A stretch of DNA of 49,613 nucleotides from Pseudomonadales bacterium (GTDB lineage: Bacteria; Pseudomonadota; Gammaproteobacteria; Pseudomonadales; Azotimanducaceae). The position numbers and the translations under genes are program-made. Shown one piece after another: positions 17,425 through 25,586 of this stretch. The first letter of the stretch is position 1. Each line of letters starts with the position of its first letter. The notes under the pieces are model-generated. The model did no database searches, was not told where the DNA came from, and worked only from the letters and a program-made list of their open reading frames with translations. Where the stretch lies: assembly GCA_028281005.1 (NCBI GenBank), contig JANQKS010000019.1:1-49613 (forward strand), given 5' to 3'.

Positions 17425-18018
17425 ATGGAAACCATCATAGTACTTGTCATTATCGCCGCACTCGGCTTCTGGGTTGTCACGATCTACAACAAGCTGGTGG
17501 CGCTAAAGAACCGCTTTCAAAACGCCTTCGCCCAAATTGAAGTGCAACTGAAGCGGCGTTACGACCTCATTCCCAACCTGGTGGAAACCGCCAAAGGTTA
17601 CATGAGCCACGAGCGGGACACCTTGGAAGCGGTGATTGCCGCACGTAACCAAGCCATGGCGGGTTTACAAGCAGCCGCGGCCGACCCCACCAACGCCGCC
17701 GCCATCAAAGAACTGGCCAGCGCCGAAGGTATGTTGGGCGGCGCGTTAGGCCGCTTAAATGTGGTGATGGAAGCCTATCCGGATCTGAAAGCCAACCAGA
17801 ACATGATGCAGCTCACCGAAGAGCTCACCACCACCGAAAACAAGGTGGCATTTGCGCGCCAGGCGTACAACGATCAAGTGACCGAATACAATGTCTACCG
17901 CCAGTCTTTCCCGCCGGTGTTGTTTGCCGGCATGTTCGGACATACCCACGACGCCGAGCTGCTAGAGTTCGAGGACTCTGCGGAAATACAGGCCGCACCT
18001 CAGGTGTCGTTCAACTAG
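17425..18018 (+). CDS. lemA: LemA family protein
   Basis: A 197-residue protein with a single N-terminal membrane helix (IIVLVIIAALGFWVVTIYN) followed by the LemA helical bundle; the hallmark QIEVQLKRRYDLIPNLVETA lies at ~40-60. The ATG at 17425 has AAGGT four bases upstream and is preferred over the TTG extension at 17380. LemA proteins are widely encoded beside HtpX-type M48 proteases or TPM-domain proteins and are thought to act in envelope stress, without a proven reaction. Here the M48 gene follows after 33 bases on the same strand. Confidence 0.93.
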   Translation: METIIVLVIIAALGFWVVTIYNKLVALKNRFQNAFAQIEVQLKRRYDLIPNLVETAKGYMSHERDTLEAVIAARNQAMAGLQAAAADPTNAAAIKELASAEGMLGGALGRLNVVMEAYPDLKANQNMMQLTEELTTTENKVAFARQAYNDQVTEYNVYRQSFPPVLFAGMFGHTHDAELLEFEDSAEIQAAPQVSFN

Positions 18019-18051
18019 CGCAGCATCCCCAGCTTGGACTAGCAGCGATAC

Positions 18052-19983
18052 GTGAACTTCTTTCAAGCCCAAGACACGGCGCGCCGTAAAACCTGGCAGC
18101 TGGCGGGGATGTTTGGCGCCGCCATCATCACGCTGATCATTCTCACCAATTTATTGGTGGCGTTTGCCTTCGGTTTCACCGGCACCCAAGCCGGAATGAC
18201 GTTTGAGCAATCGCTCGCCGCGATGCCGGCGGACAGCTGGCTGTTCATCAGCCTCGGTGTGATCGGTGTGGTGGGTGCGGCCAGCGCCTTCAAATACCTT
18301 ACCCTCCAAGCCGGCGGCCGCACCATTGCCGAAGCCTTAGGTGGTTCGCTCATCCACCAAAACACCCAGGACCCAAAACAACGCCGCCTGCTGAATGTGG
18401 TGGAAGAGATGGCCATTGCCTCGGGTGTTTCCGTCCCGCCGGTGTATCTGATTCCGGAACCCAGCATCAACGCCTTTGCCGCCGGTTTTGGCACTGACGA
18501 TGCGGTGATCGGCATCAATCAAGGCACCCTGGATCTGCTCGACCGCGCGGAACTCCAAGGGGTGGTTGCCCACGAGTTTAGCCATATCTTAAACGGCGAC
18601 ACCAACATCAACCTGCGCCTGATTGCCATCCTGCACGGTATTTTATTTATCGGCATGATCGGCTACGGCTTGGCGCGTGCCGGAGGTTACAGCCGCAAAA
18701 ACGGTATGCCGTTGGTGGCCTTAGGAGTGGGATTGCTGATTGTGGGTTATGGCGGCACCTTCTTTGGCAACATGATCAAGGCGGCGGTCAGCCGCCAACG
18801 TGAATATCTGGCGGATGCATCCGCAGTGCAGTTCACCCGCGATCCCGGCGGCATTGCGGACGCGTTAAAAAAGATCGGCGGACACACCATGGGCTCAACC
18901 ATGACCAGTCCCGCGGCCGAAGAAGCCAACCACATGTTTTTCGGTGCCGCGGCGAAGAAGTTTGCCGGTAACATCATGGCCACACACCCGCCGCTGGACA
19001 AACGCATCCTGGCAATCGAACCCAATTGGAACGGCACGTTCACCACCCCCAAGGGCGTCAGCGTAGAGACGCTCGGTGTGCGCGGCAGGTCTTCCGCCGC
19101 CCATGCCGCTGGCGTGGCCCAGCTTGCGGGTGGCGCACGCGGCGCTATGCAAGTGCAGGTCACAGCGGATGACATCGTCAACCATGTCGGCACCATCAGC
19201 GACAACAGCATTGCGGTGGCTCAGCAGCTGATCGAGGAACAGACCGAAGACCTCAGCGCAGCCGCCCACGACCCCTACGAAGCGCGGGCGCTAATCTACG
19301 CTATGCTAATTGACCGCGAGCAGCGCATCGCCCAACAACAGCTCGACTTCATTGCGCGTGAGGCAGAACCCGGGGTGCCGCCGTATGTCACCCGCCTGCT
19401 ACCCGAAGTGCGCGCCACGGATAAAGCCCATCTGCTGACACTGCTGGAAATGGCCATCCCCGCACTCAAAGAGCTCAGCCACGCGCAATATAAACGCTTC
19501 AGCGGCAACGCCGCCAAACTCATTACCGCAGATGCAGAAGTTGACGTTTTTGAATGGGTCCTACATCGCGTGCTGACCAAGGAGCTGTACCCGCACTTTG
19601 AAGGGCCGCAGAGTTACCACGGCCGCGTCGGCAACATCCACAAAGTGGCGGACGACGCGGCCAAATTGTTGTCAATCTTAGCCAGCCACAGTCACAGCGA
19701 CGTGCAACAGCAAATGCAGGCGTACGGCGCGGGCGCCCAAGAACTCGGCATCTCACAGCCCTATGCCAAACAAGAGCGCTTCGACTACCAACGCATGAAT
19801 ACAACACTCGGTAATCTGCGCAAACTCAAACCCTTGGTAAAACCTACACTGCTGAAAGCCTGCGCGGCCACCGTGCTCGCCGACGGCAAAGTCAGTGCCG
19901 ACGAAGGCGCCTTGCTGCAGGGGATCGCCGCCACTTTGGATTGCCCGCTGCCGCCGAGCATTTACCGACAAACTGCTGCATGA
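18052..19983 (+). CDS. M48 family membrane metallopeptidase with TerB-like tail
   Basis: A 643-residue protein, more than twice the length of HtpX. Two membrane segments (~18-40 and ~62-80) precede the protease: zinc motif HEFSH at 174-178, a further hydrophobic pair after it, and the third-ligand region REYLADASAVQF near 245. The second half is soluble; its last ~50 residues (KPTLLKACAATVLADGKVS, then LLQGIAATLDCP) match the TerB-like helical domain. The start is the GTG at 18052. Pairing with lemA suggests membrane-protein quality control; the long tail may sense or dock a partner. The middle ~200 residues are not recognised. Confidence 0.9.
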   Translation: MNFFQAQDTARRKTWQLAGMFGAAIITLIILTNLLVAFAFGFTGTQAGMTFEQSLAAMPADSWLFISLGVIGVVGAASAFKYLTLQAGGRTIAEALGGSLIHQNTQDPKQRRLLNVVEEMAIASGVSVPPVYLIPEPSINAFAAGFGTDDAVIGINQGTLDLLDRAELQGVVAHEFSHILNGDTNINLRLIAILHGILFIGMIGYGLARAGGYSRKNGMPLVALGVGLLIVGYGGTFFGNMIKAAVSRQREYLADASAVQFTRDPGGIADALKKIGGHTMGSTMTSPAAEEANHMFFGAAAKKFAGNIMATHPPLDKRILAIEPNWNGTFTTPKGVSVETLGVRGRSSAAHAAGVAQLAGGARGAMQVQVTADDIVNHVGTISDNSIAVAQQLIEEQTEDLSAAAHDPYEARALIYAMLIDREQRIAQQQLDFIAREAEPGVPPYVTRLLPEVRATDKAHLLTLLEMAIPALKELSHAQYKRFSGNAAKLITADAEVDVFEWVLHRVLTKELYPHFEGPQSYHGRVGNIHKVADDAAKLLSILASHSHSDVQQQMQAYGAGAQELGISQPYAKQERFDYQRMNTTLGNLRKLKPLVKPTLLKACAATVLADGKVSADEGALLQGIAATLDCPLPPSIYRQTAA

Positions 19984-20031
19984 CACCGCCCGCCATACTA
20001 AAATTCGACCTTCACAAACGGCGCATCCCTT

Positions 20032-21552
20032 TTGACTCAATCTGAATCGAGCAACCAGGTACTGGCGTTCAACGCCCGCAACAAACAATTTGGCGCGTTA
20101 GACCTCGGCTCCAATAGTTTCCACCTGCTCATCGCCCAAGAATCCCACGGCCGTCTCCAGGTGCTGGACAAACACAAAGAAATGGTGCGCCTGGCCGACG
20201 GCTTGCAGGAAGACAACACGCTCACCCCGGAAGCGATGGAGCGGGCGTTGGCTTGTCTTGAACGTTTCTCCGAACGTTTGCGCGCGCTCGATCAAGACAA
20301 CGTACGTATCGTCGGCACCAACACCCTGCGCAAAGCCAGTGAATCTGATTTTCTGCAGCGCGCCGAACAGGTACTTGGCCACAAGATTGAGATCATCTCC
20401 GGGCGTGAAGAAGCCAGGCTCATTTATATGGGCGTGTGCCACGACCTGGGCGTGGACAATCAGCACCGCCTGGTGGTGGACATCGGCGGCGGCAGCACCG
20501 AACTCATTCTTGGCCGCAAAACCACGCCGGAACAGCTGGAAAGTCTATATATGGGTTGCGTCTCCATGTCGCGCCAACACTTCGGCAAAGGCAAAGTGAC
20601 CAAACAAAACATGCGCGCGGCCATGAACCAGGCGCTGTTGGAGCTTGAGCCTGTGGCCCATGAATTTACCGCCGCCGGCTGGGAATCCTGTGTGGGCGCG
20701 TCCGGCACCATCAATGCCGTGCGCGAGGTAGTCAGCGCCAGCGAAGGGGCTGACCACATCAGCGCTGAACATCTCGCATCAATACGGGAAAAACTCATCA
20801 GCGCCGGTGAACTCGAAAACCTGAGCCTGCCCGGGCTAGCCGAAGAACGTAAAGCCGTGTTTGCCGGCGGGGTTGCCATTCTCTCCGCCATCTTCGAAGC
20901 CCTCAAGGTTGATGTCATGAGCGTTTCGCAAAGTGCGCTGCGGGAAGGCCTTATTTACGACTTGCTGGGGCGCAAACACGAAGACGACACCCGCGATCAT
21001 ACCGTGCGCAATCTGGTGCAACACTATCGCATCGACAACATCCATGCGCGCCAGGTGCGCGAGACCACCATCAGCCTGCTCTCCCAAGTGGCGATGGATT
21101 GGCAGCTCACTGAATCCTGGCATAAGTTGTGCCTGGCTTGGGCCGCCAGCCTGCATGAGTTAGGTATGGACATCTCCCACTCCGGTTACCACAAACACGG
21201 CGGGTATCTGCTGGAAAACATGGACATGCCCGGTTTTTCCCGTTTGGAACAGCAACAGCTTGCCACCTTGGTACGCGCCCACCGGCGCAAACTCAGTATG
21301 GATATGTTTCCCGGCGACAGTGAAGAGTTGGTGCGTCTAACCGCCCTGTTACGTTTGGCAGTGGTATTGCACCGTGGGCGCAGCCACGACTCTTTGCCGC
21401 ACATCGGCATACGCGCGGAACAAGATAAGCTGACAGTGATGTTGCCCAAAGCTTGGTTGCGGCAGCACCCACTCACCAAGGAAGACTTGAAAACCGAAGC
21501 CGCTTTTTTAAGTGCCCTGTCGATAACGCTCGAGGTTAAATCTCTCAGCTAG
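20032..21552 (+). CDS. ppx: exopolyphosphatase (Ppx/GppA family)
   Basis: A 506-residue ASKHA-fold phosphatase that removes phosphate from the end of polyphosphate. Motifs: GALDLGSNSFHLLIAQ (21-36), GREEARLIYMGV, the phosphate loop VDIGGGSTEL, and the C-terminal HD-like helical domain (LHELGMDISHSGYHKHGGYL). The start is a TTG at 20032; no ATG lies close to the conserved beginning. Its stop codon directly abuts the stop codon of the convergent polyphosphate kinase gene, so the synthesis and breakdown enzymes are encoded tail to tail. GppA-type pppGpp hydrolysis cannot be excluded, but the ppk neighbour favours Ppx. Confidence 0.92.
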   Translation: MTQSESSNQVLAFNARNKQFGALDLGSNSFHLLIAQESHGRLQVLDKHKEMVRLADGLQEDNTLTPEAMERALACLERFSERLRALDQDNVRIVGTNTLRKASESDFLQRAEQVLGHKIEIISGREEARLIYMGVCHDLGVDNQHRLVVDIGGGSTELILGRKTTPEQLESLYMGCVSMSRQHFGKGKVTKQNMRAAMNQALLELEPVAHEFTAAGWESCVGASGTINAVREVVSASEGADHISAEHLASIREKLISAGELENLSLPGLAEERKAVFAGGVAILSAIFEALKVDVMSVSQSALREGLIYDLLGRKHEDDTRDHTVRNLVQHYRIDNIHARQVRETTISLLSQVAMDWQLTESWHKLCLAWAASLHELGMDISHSGYHKHGGYLLENMDMPGFSRLEQQQLATLVRAHRRKLSMDMFPGDSEELVRLTALLRLAVVLHRGRSHDSLPHIGIRAEQDKLTVMLPKAWLRQHPLTKEDLKTEAAFLSALSITLEVKSLS

Positions 21553-23637
21553 TCACTCGGCGAGGGTAAGCAGTAACATCTCCTGCGCCGCCTTGCGCTC
21601 ACGTTTCGATCGCACGTGAGTGTAGGAACCGTCCGCATGGAGTTCCCACGCTTGGGCGTTGTCTGCCAAATAGGTTTCAAAGGCTTCGTGAAACACCCGC
21701 TCCTTAAGTTTCTTTGATTGCACCGGGAAACACGTCTCTACCCGGTTGAAGAAGTTGCGCCCCATCCAGTCTGCGCTGGAGAGGAACACCTGCCGATCAC
21801 CGCCGTTTTCGAAACAAAATACCCGGGTGTGCTCAAGAAAACGACCAATAATGGAACGCACGCGAATGTTGTCAGAGATACCTTTTACGCCGGGCCGCAG
21901 CGCGCAGATACCGCGGACGATCAACTCTACTTTGACACCCGCCTGAGAAGCCGCGTACAGCGCCTGAATGATCTGCGGCTCTACCAGCGAATTCATCTTG
22001 GCGTAGATGGCGGCGGTTTTTTTCTTGCGCGCGTTTTCTGCTTCGGCGTGCACAAAGTCGACCATGGTGGAGTGCAGGGTAAAGGGCGCCTGTAAAATTT
22101 TCTTCAACTTGCCCGCCTTACCCATGGCGGTCAGCTGCTGAAACACTTTTTGCACATCTTCCCCCAGCTCCGGGTCACAGGAGAAGAGACCATAATCGGT
22201 GTATAGACGGGTGGTGCGGATGTGGTAGTTACCGGTGCCCAAATGAACGTAACGAGCCAACGACTTACCTTCGCGGCGTATCACCATACACATCTTGGCG
22301 TGAGTTTTGTGGCCAACCACGCCATACACCACCTGCGCACCCACGGATTGTAATTTGTTGGCCAATTCGATGTTCGCTTCTTCATCAAAACGTGCGCGCA
22401 GTTCTATCACCACCAACACTTCTTTGCCGCGGGTGGCAGCATCCACCAGCGCTTCCACCACCGCAGATCCGGTGCCGGTGCGGTAGAGGGTTTGGCGTAT
22501 GGACAATACGTTGGGGTCACGCGCGGCCTGGCGCAAAAAGTCCACAAAGGGTGCAAACGATTCAAACGGATGGTGGAGCAATATGTCTCCGGCGCGTATG
22601 GCGTCGAACATGGCTTCATGGTTGCGCACCCGGTCCGGGATAGACGGGGTAAAACCGGGATATTTGAGGTCCGGCCGTTCCACCAGGTCGGGCAGCGCGG
22701 CTAGGCGCATCAGGTTGACCGGCCCGTCGCAGCGATAGACCAAATCGCGTTCCAAACCAAATTGTGAAGCCAGAAAGGCGCTCAACTCCTCCGGACAATC
22801 GCTGGCCACTTCCAATCGCACGGCATCGCCGTAGCGACGAGACGACAGCTCGCCTTCCAAGGCGCGTAGCAGATCGTCTATCTCTTCTTCGTCAACAAAC
22901 AGATCGCTGTTGCGGGTCAGGCGAAATTGATAACAGCCGGTCGCCCGCATACCGGGAAACAACTCCGAGATGTGAGCTTCGACAATGGAAGACAGCAATA
23001 CAAACTCGTTGCCCGAGGTAGAAGTAGACTCATCCAAGCGCACGATGCGCGGCAACGACCGCGGCGCCTGCACCACGGCCTTGCCGCTGTTACGGCCAAA
23101 CGCATCTTTACCTTCCAGGGTGACAATAAAGGCCAAACTTTTGTTCAACGGTTCCGGAAAGGGGTGCGATGGGTCCAAACCCACCGGGGAAATGATCGGC
23201 GCCAGTTCACGGCTAAAAAAGCGCCGTAGCCAAGATTGCTGTTTGGAATTCCAATCTTCCGCCCGCAGAATGCGGATGCCTTGTTTATCGAGTTTCGGCA
23301 GCAGCGTTTTGTTCAGCACATGGTACTGATGCTCAACCAACTCCTGGGCGGTCAGGCCGATCTGACGCAATTGATCCACCGGCGACATGTTGTCCGGGCC
23401 ACGCTGCATGCTGCCGTATGCTTCCTGTTGCTTAAGGCCGGCTACGCGGATCTCAAAAAACTCATCCAGCACGGAGCTGGCGATACACAAAAATCGCAAA
23501 CGCTCCAACAGCGGTACACTTTCGTCTTCCGCCTGAGCCACCACGCGGCGCATAAACTCCAGCTGCGAAAGCTCTCGATTGATATACAAGTCGGGATTGG
23601 CGAGGTCGGTTGGGTCCACTGCTGTCACAACATCCAT
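21553..23637 (-). CDS. ppk1: polyphosphate kinase 1
   Basis: A 694-residue enzyme making polyphosphate from ATP. The N-terminal domain begins YINRELSQLEFMRRV and has SVLDEFFEIRVAGLK; the two catalytic HKD-like domains carry the phosphorylated His in VVGHKTHAKMCMV (His446) and the second His in FLEHTRVFCFE (His603). Length and motif order are those of full Ppk1. The ATG at 23637 has a 36-base distance to a Pho-box-like sequence upstream. It ends exactly where ppx ends in the opposite direction, leaving no room for a terminator. Confidence 0.96.
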   Translation of the reverse strand: MDVVTAVDPTDLANPDLYINRELSQLEFMRRVVAQAEDESVPLLERLRFLCIASSVLDEFFEIRVAGLKQQEAYGSMQRGPDNMSPVDQLRQIGLTAQELVEHQYHVLNKTLLPKLDKQGIRILRAEDWNSKQQSWLRRFFSRELAPIISPVGLDPSHPFPEPLNKSLAFIVTLEGKDAFGRNSGKAVVQAPRSLPRIVRLDESTSTSGNEFVLLSSIVEAHISELFPGMRATGCYQFRLTRNSDLFVDEEEIDDLLRALEGELSSRRYGDAVRLEVASDCPEELSAFLASQFGLERDLVYRCDGPVNLMRLAALPDLVERPDLKYPGFTPSIPDRVRNHEAMFDAIRAGDILLHHPFESFAPFVDFLRQAARDPNVLSIRQTLYRTGTGSAVVEALVDAATRGKEVLVVIELRARFDEEANIELANKLQSVGAQVVYGVVGHKTHAKMCMVIRREGKSLARYVHLGTGNYHIRTTRLYTDYGLFSCDPELGEDVQKVFQQLTAMGKAGKLKKILQAPFTLHSTMVDFVHAEAENARKKKTAAIYAKMNSLVEPQIIQALYAASQAGVKVELIVRGICALRPGVKGISDNIRVRSIIGRFLEHTRVFCFENGGDRQVFLSSADWMGRNFFNRVETCFPVQSKKLKERVFHEAFETYLADNAQAWELHADGSYTHVRSKRERKAAQEMLLLTLAE

Positions 23638-23645
23638 AATCTAGA

Positions 23646-23690
23646 ATGTTAGCATGCGCCACTTTTACAATTGTGAAACTAATGTGACAA
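23646..23690 (-). promoter_or_regulatory. Pho-box-like direct repeats and -10 box of ppk1
   Basis: On the minus strand TTGTCAC, four bases, GTTTCAC occupies 23690-23673, the 7+4+7 layout of a PhoB site (consensus CTGTCAT repeats). A possible third unit GTAAAAG follows in the same 11-base phase, then 10 bases, then TAACAT (23651-23646) as -10 with a TG extension. Matches to consensus are partial, so it is a candidate only. Confidence 0.4.
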
Positions 23691-23720
23691 CCTGCAACAA
23701 AGGCCGTTGAAGAGCTGAAG

Positions 23721-24431
23721 ATGCGCGACCAAGTATATCGAGACGCCCACAACCAAATAGTCGACTTTGCGTTTAACGCAGAGGTGGCGGCGGTGTTCCC
23801 AGACATGATTCGCCGCTCGGTCCCCGGCTACGAAACCATGGTGCCGGTCACCGGGCTAATAGCGGCACGGCATCTAGGGGATGATGGTGTGGCCTTTGAC
23901 CTGGGCTGTTCCTTGGGCGCAACGACGTTGGCAATCCTGCAGCAAAACTCAACCCCCAACATTCGCGTGGTGGGCATAGACAACGCCGAGGCCATGATCG
24001 CCGGGGCGCAGCAAGCCATCAGCGACCCACGCGCGACTTTCGTTAGGCAGGATCTGCGCGATACCGACGTCAGCGGCGCGCGGGTGGTGGTGCTGAACCT
24101 GGTGCTGCAGTTTGTTGACCCGGCGCATCGTCTGGGCCTACTGCAACAAATACACGAGCAAATGGCGCCGGGGGGATTGCTGATCGTATCCGAAAAAGTG
24201 CGCCACGATGATGCATGGCTGCATGAGCTCTACGACAGTTCTCACCTGGCTTGGAAACAAGCCAACGGCTATTCCGAGCTTGAGGTCAGCCAGAAGCGCA
24301 CCGCGCTGGAAAACGTCATGCGTATCGACACCGAAGCAGAACATGTAGAGCGTTTTCGCACAGCGGGCTTTCAACGCACCGAGCAATGGTATCGCTGTAT
24401 GAACTGGGCATCTTTTCTGGTGTATCGCTGA
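23721..24431 (+). CDS. cmoA: carboxy-S-adenosyl-L-methionine synthase CmoA
   Basis: A 236-residue SAM-fold enzyme that converts SAM and prephenate to carboxy-SAM for wobble-uridine modification of tRNA. Hallmarks are FNAEVAAVFPDMIRRSVPGY (18-37), the SAM loop FDLGCSLGATTLAIL (59-73), and the downstream GIDNAEAMI. Length matches CmoA. It diverges from ppk1 across 83 bases and its stop overlaps the cmoB start by one base (TGATG), the usual cmoAB arrangement. Confidence 0.96.
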   Translation: MRDQVYRDAHNQIVDFAFNAEVAAVFPDMIRRSVPGYETMVPVTGLIAARHLGDDGVAFDLGCSLGATTLAILQQNSTPNIRVVGIDNAEAMIAGAQQAISDPRATFVRQDLRDTDVSGARVVVLNLVLQFVDPAHRLGLLQQIHEQMAPGGLLIVSEKVRHDDAWLHELYDSSHLAWKQANGYSELEVSQKRTALENVMRIDTEAEHVERFRTAGFQRTEQWYRCMNWASFLVYR

Positions 24432-25378
24432 TGCGCCTACCCCCATGGCCGGACGACCTGGTCGGCTGGCCGCTTGATACGGCAAAGGCACGTTTCAGCA
24501 GTGAGCATCACGGCGATTTCAACAAGTGGGCGAACGCACTTGCAACACTGCCGCCACTCACCCAGCTACAAGTGTCTTATGCGGATACGGTCACTGCCGC
24601 CGGCACTGTAGACGACGTTGCCCTCACTGCCGCCCTTCAACAATTGCACCCTTGGCGCAAAGGTCCGTTGCAGATCGGCAACACCACCATAGACACGGAG
24701 TGGCGCTCGGACTGGAAGTGGGCGCGGGTCGCCCCTGCCTTGGGTGATTTAAGCGGAGAACGCATCTTGGACATCGGCTGCGGCAACGGTTACTTCGGCT
24801 GGCGCATGTTGGCCGCCGGTGCCAAAGAGGTCATCGGCGTCGACCCCACCTTGCTGTTCTGTATGCAACATCTCGCCATCCAGTACTACACCCAGGATTT
24901 TCGTAACTGGGTGCTGCCGTTGAAGGCGGAGGAACTGCCGAGCACTGCGCAGTTTGATACCGTGTTCAGCATGGGTGTGGTCTACCATCGACGCGACCCG
25001 CTGGATCACGTCCGGCAGCTGGCGGCGTTGACCCACCCCGGTGGGCGGGTGGTATTGGAGTCGCTGATTGTCGAGGGAGACGCCGACCTCATTCCCGCCG
25101 ACCGGTATGCGCGCATGCGTAATGTGTGGTGCGTGCCAACCGTTACCCGCATGCAGGCTTGGATGGCCGAAGCCGGATTGATCAACATCGAAGTGGTGGA
25201 TGTTTCACCGACGCGTGTGGAAGAGCAACGCAGCACGGCATGGATGCGGTTTGAGTCCCTGGCCGACTCACTAGACCCTAACAACGCAGATAGAACTATC
25301 GAGGGTCATCCGGCACCGATCCGTGCGATGTTGGTCGCCAATCGGCCAAATACTGCTATCCAGGGAGCCTCTGAATAA
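24431..25378 (+). CDS. cmoB: tRNA U34 carboxymethyltransferase CmoB
   Basis: A 315-residue enzyme transferring the carboxymethyl group of carboxy-SAM to 5-hydroxyuridine at tRNA position 34, giving cmo5U. Recognised by WRKGPLQIGNTTIDTEWRSD (~75-94), the SAM loop ILDIGCGNGYFGWRM (112-126), VIGVDPTLLFCMQ, and VFSMGVVYHRRDPLDHV. The ATG at 24431 is inside the cmoA stop (TGATG); the frame is open further upstream but lies within cmoA. The stop codon falls in the loop of a strong hairpin (25364-25400). Confidence 0.96.
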   Translation: MRLPPWPDDLVGWPLDTAKARFSSEHHGDFNKWANALATLPPLTQLQVSYADTVTAAGTVDDVALTAALQQLHPWRKGPLQIGNTTIDTEWRSDWKWARVAPALGDLSGERILDIGCGNGYFGWRMLAAGAKEVIGVDPTLLFCMQHLAIQYYTQDFRNWVLPLKAEELPSTAQFDTVFSMGVVYHRRDPLDHVRQLAALTHPGGRVVLESLIVEGDADLIPADRYARMRNVWCVPTVTRMQAWMAEAGLINIEVVDVSPTRVEEQRSTAWMRFESLADSLDPNNADRTIEGHPAPIRAMLVANRPNTAIQGASE

Positions 25379-25400
25379 GTCTCAAACGCTCAGAGGCTCC
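25364..25400 (+). terminator. hairpin at the end of cmoAB with the stop codon in its loop
   Basis: Perfect 11-bp arms GGAGCCTCTGA (25364-25374) and TCAGAGGCTCC (25390-25400) enclose the cmoB TAA at 25376-25378. Only a weak T-tract (TTAGTAAAGTTGTTG) follows, so termination may be partial. Between here and 25586 I see no gene or other signal. Confidence 0.6.
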
Positions 25401-25586
25401 TTAGTAAAGTTGTTGAGTCGTCAAAGCCGCACCTTCGCCAGCACTTGCCGCTTGGCCCAAAGCACGTCTTCCGCCACATCGCGAAAACCCAGGCCACCAC
25501 CTCACCACGAAACTGCTGCACCTGCCGGCATGGGTTGCCAGTATCCGTGCGCTCGAACCTTGCATGCTCCCCCCAGATGTATGTGG

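Noticed and set aside
24386-24430. 15-codon upstream extension of CmoB
   Set aside because: Lies inside cmoA; the TGATG overlap start at 24431 fits the family better.
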